Source: Pseudomonas sp. LB-090624
GTDB taxonomy: Bacteria; Pseudomonadota; Gammaproteobacteria; Pseudomonadales; Pseudomonadaceae
Direction: 5' to 3'
DNA length: 64,000 nucleotides
Assembly: GCF_003205205.1 (NCBI RefSeq)
Contig: NZ_QJRL01000016.1
Coordinates: 1 to 64,000, forward strand
The position numbers and the translations under genes are program-made. This document shows positions 25,324 through 33,866 of the stretch, piece by piece. How positions within the stretch are numbered: position 1 is the stretch's first letter; every line of letters starts with the position of its first letter. The notes beneath the pieces were generated by a model, which saw only the letters and a list, made by a program, of their open reading frames with translations, did no database searches and had not been told where the DNA came from.

Positions 25324-26577
25324 ATGTCGGATAAAACAACAACAATGAACCGCACGCACTTCATCTCAGCCACCTGGCTGGCTGCCCTCGCCCTGCCGCT
25401 GCCGGCCATGGCCGACTTTATCGGTGACAGCCACGCACGGGTGGAACTGCGCAACCACTACATCAACCGCGACTTCCGCCAAGGCAATGCCCCGCAAGCC
25501 AAAGCCGAGGAATGGGGCCAAGGCTTCACTGCCAAGCTGGAGTCAGGCTTCACCGACGGCCCGGTCGGCGTTGGCGTCGACGCCATGGGCCAGCTGGGTA
25601 TCAAGCTCGATTCCAGCCGCGACCGGCGCAACACGGGCCTGCTGCCGTTCGGGCCGAACAGCCAGGCGCCGGTCGACGACTACAGCGAGCTGGGCTTGAC
25701 CGGCAAGGTGCGTGTGTCCAGGAGCACCCTGCGCCTGGGTACCTTGCAGCCGATCCTGCCGGTGGTGGTGTACAACGACACCCGGCTGCTGGCATCGACC
25801 TTCCAGGGGGGGCTGCTGACCAGCCAGGACCTTGAAGGGCTTACCTTCAATGCCGGTCGCCTGACCAAGGCCAACCTGCGCGACTCATCGGGCCGTGACG
25901 ACATCGGCTATGGCGCCGCGACCAGTGATCACCTGGACTTTGGCGGCGGCAGCTACGCCATCACCCCGCAAACCAGCATCAGCTACTACTACGCCAAGCT
26001 CCAGGACATCTACCGCCAGCAGTTCGTCGGTCTGATCGACAACCGCCCGCTGGCCGAGGGCATAAGCCTGCGCAGCGACCTGCGTTATTTCGACAGCCGT
26101 AACGACGGCGCCGAACGGGCTGGCACCATCGATAACCGCAACTTCAACGCCATGTTCACCCTCGGCGTACGCGCGCACAAGTTCACCGCCACCTGGCAGC
26201 AGATGTCGGGGGACAGCGCCTTTCCGTTCGTCAATGGCGGCGACCCGTTCACCGTCAACCTGGTCACCTACAACACCTTCACCCGCGCCGGCCTGGACTC
26301 GTGGCAGGTGCGCTACGACTACGACTTCGTTGCCATGGGCATTCCCGGCCTGAGCTTCATGACCCGCTACACCGACGGCCGCCACGCGGAAACCGCCACC
26401 GTCAGCAACGGCCGCGAGCGCGAACGCGACACCGATATCACCTACGTCATTCAAAGCGGCCCATTCAAGGACGTGAGCCTGCGTTGGCGCAATGTCACCT
26501 TCCGTTCCGGCAATGGCCTGACCAATGCCGTTGACGAAAACCGCCTGATCATCGGCTACACCCTGGCGCTGTGGTAA
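25324..26577 (+). CDS. phaK: OprD-family porin, phenylacetate-type channel
   Basis: A 417-residue outer-membrane porin. A signal peptide is visible (HFISATWLAALALPLPAMA, cut before DFIGDSHARV). The OprD family is recognised by FIGDSHARVELRNHYINRD, the WGQGFTAKLESGFT segment and the terminal YTLALW aromatic end. It follows the symporter by 18 bp and should let phenylacetate cross the outer membrane. A later start at MNRTHFISA (seven codons in) is possible. Confidence 0.9.
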   Translation: MSDKTTTMNRTHFISATWLAALALPLPAMADFIGDSHARVELRNHYINRDFRQGNAPQAKAEEWGQGFTAKLESGFTDGPVGVGVDAMGQLGIKLDSSRDRRNTGLLPFGPNSQAPVDDYSELGLTGKVRVSRSTLRLGTLQPILPVVVYNDTRLLASTFQGGLLTSQDLEGLTFNAGRLTKANLRDSSGRDDIGYGAATSDHLDFGGGSYAITPQTSISYYYAKLQDIYRQQFVGLIDNRPLAEGISLRSDLRYFDSRNDGAERAGTIDNRNFNAMFTLGVRAHKFTATWQQMSGDSAFPFVNGGDPFTVNLVTYNTFTRAGLDSWQVRYDYDFVAMGIPGLSFMTRYTDGRHAETATVSNGRERERDTDITYVIQSGPFKDVSLRWRNVTFRSGNGLTNAVDENRLIIGYTLALW

Positions 26578-26612
26578 CCGCGCCCTCACTCATGAACAGC
26601 TTGGAGAACCGC

Positions 26613-28667
26613 ATGTCTGTCGCCCCTACCCTGCAAAGCTTCATCGCCGGCCGCTGGCTCGGCCAGCACGGCGCCCAGGCGCTGCGCAGCGCCCTCGACG
26701 GCCACGTGCTGGCCTACAGCCATGAAGAGCGCCCGGACTTTGCCGAAGCCGTGGACTTCGCCCGCGCCCGCGGCCTGGCCAGCCTGATGGCCATGGACTT
26801 CCAGCAGCGGGCGCAACGCCTGAAGGCGCTGGCGCTGTACCTGGCCGAACACAAAGAGCAGCTCTACGCCCTGTCACATCACAGCGGCGCCACGCGCGCC
26901 GATAGCTGGATCGACATCGAAGGCGGCAACGCCACGCTGTTTGCGTACGCTGGAATCGGCAGCCGCGAGCTGCCGTCGGGCAACTTGGTGCATGAGGGGC
27001 CGGCCATCCCCTTGGGCAAGCAAGGCCACTTCGCCGGCAGCCACATCCTGGTACCGCGGGCTGGCGTAGCGGTACACATCAACGCCTTCAATTTCCCCAT
27101 CTGGGGCATGCTGGAAAAGTTCGCCCCGACCTTCCTGGCCGGGATGCCGTGCATCGTCAAGCCGGCGACCTCCACCAGCTACCTGACCGAAGCCGTGGTG
27201 CGCCTGATGAACGCCTCCGGCCTGCTGCCCGCAGGCAGCTTGCAACTGGTAATCGGCAGCACCGGCGACCTGCTCGACCGCCTGCAAGGCCAGGACGTGG
27301 TGACCTTTACCGGTTCTGCCGATACCGCTGCCAAATTGCGGGTCACGCCTAACCTGATCCGTAACTCGGTACCGTTCACTGCCGAAGCCGATTCGCTGAA
27401 CTGCGCCATCCTGGGCCCGGACGTTACCCCGGACAGTGAAGAGTTCGACCTGTACATCAAGGAAGTGGTGCGTGAAATGACCACCAAGGCCGGCCAGAAA
27501 TGTACCGCCATTCGCCGCGCCATCGTCCCGGCCAAACATATCGATGCCGTCGCCACGCGCCTGCGCGAGCGGTTGAGCAAGGTGGTGGTTGGCGACCCGT
27601 CGCTGGAAGGCGTGCGCATGGGCGCCCTGGCCTCCCACGACCAGCAGCGCGATGTGGCCGAGCGGGTACGCAGCCTGTTGCACAGCTGTGACCAGCTGTT
27701 CGGCGCCAGCGACGGCTTTGCCCCCCGGGGTGAAGGTGTGGCCGAGGGTGCCTTCTTTGCCCCGACCCTGTTGCAGGCTCGCAATCCGCATGCCGAAGGT
27801 GGCGCCCACGACATCGAGGCGTTCGGCCCGGTCAGCACGCTGATGGCCTACGATGACCTCGACGAAGCGCTAGCCCTGGCCGCCCGTGGCAAGGGCAGCC
27901 TGGTAGCGACCCTGGTCACCGCCGACCGCAATGTGGCAGCCAAGGCCATCCCCGTGGCCGCTGCGTGGCATGGCCGACTGCTGGTGCTCGACCGTGAGGC
28001 CGCCAAGGAGTCCACCGGTCATGGCTCGCCGCTGCCGCAGCTCAAGCACGGCGGCCCGGGCCGTGCAGGTGGCGGTGAAGAACTGGGGGGGCTGCGCGCG
28101 GTCAAGCACTACCTGCAGCGTGCCGCCGTGCAGGGTTCGCCAAGTATGCTCACGGCGGTGACCGGCGAATACGTGCGCGGCGGCGATGTGATCGAAACCG
28201 AAGTGCACCCGTTCCGCCGCTACTTCGAGCAGCTGCGTATCGGCGAGTCGCTGCTGACCCACCGCCGCACCGTGACCGAAGCCGACCTGGTCAACTTTGG
28301 CTGCCTGTCGGGCGATCACTTCTACATGCACTTCGACGAGATTGCCGCCAAGGAATCGCAGTTCGGCAAACGCATCGCCCATGGCTACTTCGTGCTTTCA
28401 GCGGCGGCTGGGTTGTTCGTGTCGCCGGGGGCCGGGCCGGTGCTGGCCAACTATGGCCTGGATACCCTGCGCTTCATCAACCCGGTGGGCATCGGCGACA
28501 CCATCCAGGCGCGGCTGACCTGCAAGCGCAAGATCGACCAGGGTAAGACCAGCCCGCTGGGGCAGCCACAGGGTGTCGTTGCCTGGGATGTAGAGGTGAC
28601 CAACCAGCTGGGTGACCTGGTTGCCAGCTATGACATCCTGACCCTGGTGTTGAAGCAGCCGCAGTAA
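26613..28667 (+). CDS. paaZ: PaaZ, bifunctional oxepin-CoA hydrolase/semialdehyde dehydrogenase
   Basis: A 684-residue fusion enzyme. Residues 1-520 form an aldehyde dehydrogenase, with VTFTGSADTAAKLR and TTKAGQKCTAIRRAIVP carrying the catalytic Cys near residue 296. Residues from about 540 form a MaoC-type hydratase (HHF-like pattern in FGCLSGDHFYMHFDE and IAHGYFVLSAAAGL). It opens the oxepin-CoA ring and oxidises the aldehyde to the dehydrosuberyl-CoA ester. Start at MSVAPTLQSF with TTGGAG upstream. It is the last structural gene of the catabolon and is followed by two large inverted repeats. Confidence 0.96.
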   Translation: MSVAPTLQSFIAGRWLGQHGAQALRSALDGHVLAYSHEERPDFAEAVDFARARGLASLMAMDFQQRAQRLKALALYLAEHKEQLYALSHHSGATRADSWIDIEGGNATLFAYAGIGSRELPSGNLVHEGPAIPLGKQGHFAGSHILVPRAGVAVHINAFNFPIWGMLEKFAPTFLAGMPCIVKPATSTSYLTEAVVRLMNASGLLPAGSLQLVIGSTGDLLDRLQGQDVVTFTGSADTAAKLRVTPNLIRNSVPFTAEADSLNCAILGPDVTPDSEEFDLYIKEVVREMTTKAGQKCTAIRRAIVPAKHIDAVATRLRERLSKVVVGDPSLEGVRMGALASHDQQRDVAERVRSLLHSCDQLFGASDGFAPRGEGVAEGAFFAPTLLQARNPHAEGGAHDIEAFGPVSTLMAYDDLDEALALAARGKGSLVATLVTADRNVAAKAIPVAAAWHGRLLVLDREAAKESTGHGSPLPQLKHGGPGRAGGGEELGGLRAVKHYLQRAAVQGSPSMLTAVTGEYVRGGDVIETEVHPFRRYFEQLRIGESLLTHRRTVTEADLVNFGCLSGDHFYMHFDEIAAKESQFGKRIAHGYFVLSAAAGLFVSPGAGPVLANYGLDTLRFINPVGIGDTIQARLTCKRKIDQGKTSPLGQPQGVVAWDVEVTNQLGDLVASYDILTLVLKQPQ

Positions 28668-28685
28668 TGCTTCGACCTCGCGGGC

Positions 28686-28733
28686 CTACACAGGTATTGC
28701 ACAGCGTCCCGAACCTGTGCAATACCTGTGTAG
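28686..28733. repeat. Perfect 19-bp inverted repeat after paaZ
   Basis: CTACACAGGTATTGCACAG and its exact complement flank a 10-nt loop. It lies 19 bp after the paaZ stop. A T-run is absent, so it is more likely a REP-type or mRNA-stabilising element than a classical terminator, though it would fold strongly in RNA. Confidence 0.75.
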
Positions 28734-28745
28734 CAGCAGGCCCTT

Positions 28746-28804
28746 GCTGCGAAGAGGTCATTGTCGGCATGGACGATCCCATGCCGTGACAGCCTCTTCG
28801 CAGC
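28746..28804. repeat. Second, nested inverted repeat after paaZ
   Basis: GCTGCGAAGAGG (28746-28757) pairs with CCTCTTCGCAGC (28793-28804). Inside it GGCATGG pairs with CCATGCC. The GCGAAGAGG core is also part of the REP-like element after paaE. It follows the 19-bp repeat after 12 bp. Confidence 0.7.
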
Positions 28805-28936
28805 GCCTATGGGCTCAAGTGAACCTTGGCGAGCGCAACATAGAGGCCAAGGGCCATCTCGTACATCTGCCCTAATCGCCCCCTCACCCCCACGGCGTTA
28901 TAGTCCAGTGATAACAACGCCAAGGAAGCCCCCACC

Positions 28937-29236
28937 ATGCAACCCTTCAAGCTTGTCCTCAGCGCCACCTTGCTGGTCGGCATCGCCGGCTGCCAGACCA
29001 TCAACCCTACCGAAGACACCCTGAAGCAGCGTACAGAGTTCATCCTCAACACCAAGGTCTCGAAAGTGTCCGACGTGCGCAATGACAGCACCCTCACCTA
29101 CTACACCGCCACCACCGCCAAAGGCCAGTACGAGTGCCAGATGCCCAGTGGCGCCATTGTTGCGGTCGGCAGCATGGGCCTTTACCAGCCCACGCCTTCC
29201 TGCATGAAAGAAGGCCAGGCCATCATCCTGCAATAA
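28937..29236 (+). CDS. Small lipoprotein of unknown function
   Basis: A 99-residue protein with a lipoprotein signal: LVLSATLLVGIAGC, cut before the Cys at residue 19. The mature part is hydrophilic with two further Cys (YECQMPSGAIV and TPSCMKEGQ), which may form a disulfide in the periplasm. The ribosome site AAGGAAG precedes the ATG. It stands alone between paaZ and a minus-strand kinase. No family is recognised; it is probably exported and membrane-anchored. Confidence 0.75.
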   Translation: MQPFKLVLSATLLVGIAGCQTINPTEDTLKQRTEFILNTKVSKVSDVRNDSTLTYYTATTAKGQYECQMPSGAIVAVGSMGLYQPTPSCMKEGQAIILQ

Positions 29237-29266
29237 CCCCCCGCACAACCCTTGCGCCCTGCCGGT

Positions 29267-30889
29267 CTACCCGACCGGCGCCGCAGGCTCCTCGCGCAAG
29301 GCGCGCAGGGCAGCCCGCAGTTCGGCGGGGCGCACCGGTTTGGAAAGCACCGTGATATTGCGTCCATGCACCACTGCCTGAATTTTCTCCGGATCATGCC
29401 CGGTCATGATCAACGCCGGCACAGCCCAACCGCGCTGAGCCCGCAGTCGGTCGATGCAGTCGACCCCGGTTTCCTCCTGTCCAAGGTCGTAATCGGCGAC
29501 GATCACCTCACAATCGCTGCTCAGGCCAACCGGCGAGCTGTGGGCTTGCACCTCGCAACCCCAGCGCTGCAGCAACGCCGACGTCGCCCGCAGCACGTTG
29601 CGGTCGTCTTCCACCAGGCACACCCGCACCCCACCCAGCAAGCCCGCTGCTGCCGGCGAGTGCTCACCCGTGGCCTGGGCCGGTTGCGCCGCAAGCCGTG
29701 GCAGCCCTTGCAGGCTCACCGCCGTGCCATGGCCGGGTCGCGAGCGCAACTGAACCTCCAGCCCCATCAGGTGGCCCAGCCGGCGTACGATCGACAGCCC
29801 CAGGCCCACACCCTCGACATCCTTGTCCCGCACCTGACGTACCCGGTAGAACTCTTCGAACACCAGCCGCTGATGGGTTTCATCTATGCCGCGCCCTTGG
29901 TCATAGACCACGATCGCGAGGCCGTGGCCCCGACGCCGTACCCCCAGCAGCAGTGGCCGATGGGCCGCATACTTGAAACTGTTGGACAATACGTTCTGCA
30001 CCATGGTCGCCAGCATGCCGCGGTCGGCACACGTCCAGTACGCACAGGGCCGCAAACGTATCTCCACCCCGGCCCAGCGGGCCGCCTCGGCGTTCTGGCG
30101 AACCAGTTCAGCCAGGAACCCAGCCAAGGCGAAGGTTTCACTGCGCGGTTGCACGCGCCCGTTGTCCAGGGTGTACAGGTCGAGAATGGAGCGAAACAGC
30201 TGCGATACATTGAGCAGCGAGCGGTCGATGCTGTCCACCAGCCGCCGTTCTTCATGGCCCAGCCGGGATTCGCGCAGGCAGGCGGTGAACAGCCCGATGG
30301 AATGGATCGGTTGGCGCAGGTCGTGGCTGGCCTGGGCCAGGAAGCGGGACTTTTCGCGGTTGGCTGCCGCAGCCTGCTCAGAAGCCTTGCGCGTGCGCTC
30401 CAGCAACAGATGCGCATAAATCGGGATGACCGTGCTGGTGGTGAGCAGCATCAGCACCATGAATGGGTTGGCCTGCCAGTAAGGGGTAATCTGGTAGACC
30501 ACCAGCAAGGCCGCCAGCGCCAGCACTGTGGCAATCACCAGGTAACGCGAGCCAAAGCGCATGCCATTGCCCAGGTTCACCCACACCATGACCGCATAGA
30601 TGGGCAGCGCTGCCTCGCCACCAACTACCAGGCCGAAACAGGTGCCGGTGTAATCATGCACCATGCCCAGCACCCGGCGCCAAGGGTAATGACCAGGCCA
30701 GTGGGCGATGGCCTGGCGAAAAGCGATGGACACCAGCACGAAACCGCTGATGTAGTAGATGACGGGCAGGTAAGGCCCATGCGTGCTGCCTGGCAGAAAG
30801 CCCAGCACGGTGATGTAGACCATGGCACAGCAGGCGACGATAACGCGCAGGTTGGCTTGATCGAGCTCGTTGTTGTTGTCCAGTTCCAT
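29267..30889 (-). CDS. Hybrid sensor histidine kinase
   Basis: A 540-residue inner-membrane kinase. Residues 12-165 hold about six hydrophobic segments without a large periplasmic loop. The HisKA box is SRFLAQASHDLRQPIHSIGL with the phospho-acceptor His189. The ATPase domain has the MVQNVLSNSFKYA N-box and GVGLGLSIVRRLGHLMGL. The C-terminal receiver has VCLVEDDRNVLRAT and Asp in EVIVADYDLG. Start chosen at MELDNNNELD with AAGGGAA upstream, in preference to an open extension of 17 codons. It is divergent from the LuxR-type regulator across a 116-bp gap, so the two are a likely pair. The signal is unknown; the closest known types sense membrane or redox state, or acetate-type metabolism. Confidence 0.88.
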   Translation of the reverse strand: MELDNNNELDQANLRVIVACCAMVYITVLGFLPGSTHGPYLPVIYYISGFVLVSIAFRQAIAHWPGHYPWRRVLGMVHDYTGTCFGLVVGGEAALPIYAVMVWVNLGNGMRFGSRYLVIATVLALAALLVVYQITPYWQANPFMVLMLLTTSTVIPIYAHLLLERTRKASEQAAAANREKSRFLAQASHDLRQPIHSIGLFTACLRESRLGHEERRLVDSIDRSLLNVSQLFRSILDLYTLDNGRVQPRSETFALAGFLAELVRQNAEAARWAGVEIRLRPCAYWTCADRGMLATMVQNVLSNSFKYAAHRPLLLGVRRRGHGLAIVVYDQGRGIDETHQRLVFEEFYRVRQVRDKDVEGVGLGLSIVRRLGHLMGLEVQLRSRPGHGTAVSLQGLPRLAAQPAQATGEHSPAAAGLLGGVRVCLVEDDRNVLRATSALLQRWGCEVQAHSSPVGLSSDCEVIVADYDLGQEETGVDCIDRLRAQRGWAVPALIMTGHDPEKIQAVVHGRNITVLSKPVRPAELRAALRALREEPAAPVG

Positions 30890-31005
30890 GGCCGGTTCCC
30901 TTGTGCACGGGGTCGCATTACCGCCATCCGTAGGCAGCACCCTTTGTCCGTGGCTGCTAAATTAACATGCTCCATACCACCCGCGGCCACAGGGAGTAGC
31001 CAGGC

Positions 31006-31620
31006 GTGACCTGCCGGATCATTGTCGCAGATGACCATCCGCTATTCAGGGAGGCCCTGGCGCGTACCGTACAGCGCGTGCTGCCGGATGCCCGCGTGGA
31101 GGAAGCCGGTAGCCTGGCGCAAGTGCTGGCGCTGGCCGATGCCGGTGAGGCGCCCGATACCCTGATTCTCGACCTGCGGTTTCCGGGGCTGTCCGATGTC
31201 CAGTGCCTGGCGCGTTTGCGCCGCCAGCTGTCGCGCACCACGCTGATCATCGTGTCGATGGTCGATGACCCCGGTGTTGTCGAACAGGTCATGGCGACAG
31301 GCGTGGACGGGTTTATCGGCAAAAGCATCGACGCCGACGAGCTCGGCGCAACGATACTTGCCATCCGTGATGGCGAGGTGTTGGTCAGGTACGCCCCCTC
31401 AGGGCTGCTGCCCAACCTCGGCGGCCAATACGCAGCGGAGCAGCTTACTCAGCGTCAGCAGGACGTTTTGCGGCTGATTGCCCTGGGCAAGACCAACAAG
31501 GAGATCGCCAAGGCACTGGATATCTCGCCGTTTACCGTGCGCATACATGTATCGTCGTTGCTCAAGGCGCTGGGGGTAAGTTCGCGGACGGCAGCGGCGG
31601 TGAAGTACACCGGCAATTGA
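31006..31620 (+). CDS. LuxR/NarL-type response regulator
   Basis: A 204-residue regulator with an N-terminal receiver (IIVADDHPLFREALART, phospho-acceptor Asp56 in TLILDLRFPG, Lys in GFIGKSIDADEL) and a C-terminal LuxR helix-turn-helix (LTQRQQDVLRLIALGKTNKE, then SPFTVRIHVSSLLKALGV). It uses a GTG start preceded by AGGGAG. Divergent from the hybrid kinase, so it is probably its output. The regulon is unknown, but position next to the paa genes is suggestive without being evidence of control. Confidence 0.9.
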   Translation: MTCRIIVADDHPLFREALARTVQRVLPDARVEEAGSLAQVLALADAGEAPDTLILDLRFPGLSDVQCLARLRRQLSRTTLIIVSMVDDPGVVEQVMATGVDGFIGKSIDADELGATILAIRDGEVLVRYAPSGLLPNLGGQYAAEQLTQRQQDVLRLIALGKTNKEIAKALDISPFTVRIHVSSLLKALGVSSRTAAAVKYTGN

Positions 31621-31704
31621 TGCCAACCCGACAGGCCGGCACGCCCCCTGCAGGCCAGGGCTGACCCACGAAGCAGGGGGTTGGGCAATGTTCGTGGTGC
31701 GTTA

Positions 31705-31974
31705 TTACACCATCGCCGCTGGGTCGCCCACCGACTGATTCGGCTTGCTCCCGGAAATTCGCCAGCTCACGGCGGTGATCCCGTAGCGCTCGGCCATTGG
31801 CCGGCTGACCTTCCTGATTTTTTCGCGTCCGAACTTCGGGATGATGCCGATGCCCGCATCGCAACTTGCCCAATGCCAGGCCTCGGCATTGTCCAGGCGC
31901 TCAAGACGAATGATGAAACTGCGCGGCTGGCCATGCAGTTGGTAATCGATGATGTACAGCTGTGGGCTAGGCAT
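31705..31974 (-). CDS. DUF6555-like small protein
   Basis: An 89-residue soluble protein starting MPSPQLYIIDYQLHGQPRSF and with LDNAEAWHWASCDAGIG in the middle. From memory this resembles small Pseudomonas proteins of the DUF6555 type, function unknown. The ribosome site GAGGAGG lies about 11 bases upstream of the ATG. It is followed on the same strand by the receiver gene's end in convergent orientation and preceded by the alcohol dehydrogenase in the same direction, 102 bp away. Confidence 0.7.
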   Translation of the reverse strand: MPSPQLYIIDYQLHGQPRSFIIRLERLDNAEAWHWASCDAGIGIIPKFGREKIRKVSRPMAERYGITAVSWRISGSKPNQSVGDPAAMV

Positions 31975-32076
31975 CGCAGGGGCCTCCTCTTCTCCATGGA
32001 TGACACCTCATTGATCGGGCCATGGCCAGAAGATTCAAAATTTTGTCGAACAATGTGTACCAATGGCCATTCAGGG

Positions 32077-33264
32077 CTAATACAGCGGGTCCGCAGCCGC
32101 GCCAGGCACCAGAATGACCTTGCGGCAACGCTCCTGCTGCTCGTCGAACAGTTCATAGGCGCGCACGGCGTCTTCCAAGGCCATGCGGTGAGTAACGATT
32201 GCTTGCGGGTCGAGCCTGCCCGCCTCGATGTGTGCCAGCAATTCCGGCAGGTACCGCTGTACGTGAGTTTGCCCCATGCGGAACGTCAGGCCCTTGTCGA
32301 AGGCGTCACCAAACAGGAAGCCGTGAATGAAGCCGGCATACACCCCCGGCACGCTGACCACCCCGCCCCTGCGCACGGCCGCGATGCTCTGGCGCAGCGC
32401 CTTGCCGCTGCTGCCTTCGAGCTTGAGCGCGGTCAACACGGCCTCGGCGGTGCTGCCCTTGGCCTCGAACCCCACGGCATCAATCACGGCGTCCACCCCG
32501 CGCATACCGGCAGTCTGGCGCACGATGGTATCGGCCGGGTCATCGTCATGGGCGAAGTCGATTGGAATCACACCGTAGGCCTGATGGGCATAGTCCAGCC
32601 GGTAGCCGCATTCATCGACCATGAAGATCTGTTCCACGCCCAGCATGCGCGCGCAGGCCGCCGACAGCAGCCCGACCGGACCGGCACCGTAGATCGCCAG
32701 TGACGAGCCCTGGCCGACCTCGGCATTGAGCACTGCCTGCCAGGCTGTGGGCAGAATGTCCGAGAGGAACAACACTTGGTCGTCGGCCAGGTGCCCCGGC
32801 ACTTTGAATGGCCCCACGTTGCCCTTCGGTACCCGCACATAGTCGGCCTGCCCACCGGGTATGCCGCCATACAGGTGGCTGTAGCCGAAAAGTGCAGCGC
32901 CCGGCGCGATCGCTTTTTTATTGAGCAACGCGCCACGCCCGGTGTTAGTGGTTTCGCAGGCCGCAAAGAGTGCGTGCTGGCAGAAGAAGCAATCCCCGCA
33001 GGCGATCACGAACGGGATCACTACCCGGTCACCCGGGCGCACGGCAGTGACCGCACTGCCAACCTCTTCGACGATGCCCATGAATTCATGGCCAAGAATG
33101 TCTCCTTGCTCGACCATCGGGATCTTGCCGCGGTAAAGATGCAAATCGGACCCGCAGATGGCAGTAGCGGTAACCCGAAGCAGGATGTCGTCGTCGTCCT
33201 GCAGGTCGGGATCTGCAACGGTATCGACGCGGACATCGCCCGCGCCGTGGTAGGTCAGTGCGCG
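32077..33264 (-). CDS. Zinc-dependent alcohol/formaldehyde dehydrogenase
   Basis: A 395-residue MDR-family oxidoreductase. The catalytic zinc Cys is in ATAICGSDLHLYRG, followed by GHEFMGIVEEVGSAV. The structural-zinc Cys set is condensed to CGDCFFCQHALFAAC. The NAD-binding loop is AIYGAGPVGLLSAACARM. The overall pattern matches the glutathione-independent formaldehyde dehydrogenase-like branch (GGIPGGQADYVRVP). The true substrate is unknown. Start at MRALTYHGAGDV with AGGGAGAT; an extension of 16 codons upstream is less likely. Confidence 0.87.
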   Translation of the reverse strand, partial: RALTYHGAGDVRVDTVADPDLQDDDDILLRVTATAICGSDLHLYRGKIPMVEQGDILGHEFMGIVEEVGSAVTAVRPGDRVVIPFVIACGDCFFCQHALFAACETTNTGRGALLNKKAIAPGAALFGYSHLYGGIPGGQADYVRVPKGNVGPFKVPGHLADDQVLFLSDILPTAWQAVLNAEVGQGSSLAIYGAGPVGLLSAACARMLGVEQIFMVDECGYRLDYAHQAYGVIPIDFAHDDDPADTIVRQTAGMRGVDAVIDAVGFEAKGSTAEAVLTALKLEGSSGKALRQSIAAVRRGGVVSVPGVYAGFIHGFLFGDAFDKGLTFRMGQTHVQRYLPELLAHIEAGRLDPQAIVTHRMALEDAVRAYELFDEQQERCRKVILVPGAAADPLY

Positions 33265-33368
33265 CATGCTTGTATCTCCCTGGCAAGTCCTGGCGCGATT
33301 CCGGGTCGACACACCCGGAATCGCGGCCCGGCACCTATCGGGTACCCAACGTCAAACGAGTGGGCCCT

Positions 33369-33578
33369 TCACTGGCTGCGGCCCCCGCCGTGGCTGTTCT
33401 GCCCACCCTTGCGGCCGGCTTCCGATGCCCGTTGGCGGTCGTTGGCAAAATTCCCACCCGACGCCTGGCCACCCTTGTGGCCAGCGCGCGAGGCGCGTTC
33501 CCGGTCATTGGCGAAGTTGCCTGGGTTGGTTTCCTTGGTGCCGCCACGCTGGCGGGTACGCTCTTGGTCCTGCGCCAT
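33369..33578 (-). CDS. KGG-repeat stress protein
   Basis: A 69-residue hydrophilic protein with two KGG-type units: GNFANDRERASRAGHKGGQ, then GNFANDRQRASEAGRKGGQ. The pattern (GNFAxDRexAseAGrKGG) is the stress-induced bacterial KGG motif, also present in E. coli YciG-type proteins. AGGAGAAACGAC precedes the ATG. It lies 104 bp downstream of the alcohol dehydrogenase start, on the same strand. A second KGG protein is encoded at 54953-55129. Role unknown; the family is associated with stationary phase and stress. Confidence 0.85.
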   Translation of the reverse strand: MAQDQERTRQRGGTKETNPGNFANDRERASRAGHKGGQASGGNFANDRQRASEAGRKGGQNSHGGGRSQ

Positions 33579-33866
33579 GTCGTTTCTCCTTGCGATGGTT
33601 TGGCTGGTCGCGTGTGGCATGGATCTGTGCCATGCATTATTTCCGAACCGCCGATCACCGGCTCTGCTCAATGGTTTTGCCAGTACCTGACCAGTGGCAC
33701 GAAACTCACGCAGGCAAAATGTTTGCGTGTTGGCTGCAAGCGGATTGCACTTTGGCCCGCGGGCCGCGGTCACAATTGCCGGGTGACGGCCTATAATCCC
33801 GCCACACCACATGCCCGGCGCTGCTGTCACGGGCCGTACCAAAGGCTCTTGCACAAGGCTCCGCCG

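Noticed and set aside
23914..25359. 481-codon minus-strand frame opposite the symporter gene
   Set aside because: It is antisense to a clear membrane protein; His/Gln/Ala-rich with no domain.
29252..31009. 585-codon plus-strand frame opposite the hybrid kinase
   Set aside because: The kinase on the other strand has complete motifs; the plus frame has none.
33258..33866. Long in-frame extension of the CheB-CheR fusion gene upstream of 33867
   Set aside because: The extension would overlap the alcohol dehydrogenase start and the KGG gene, and shows no family similarity.
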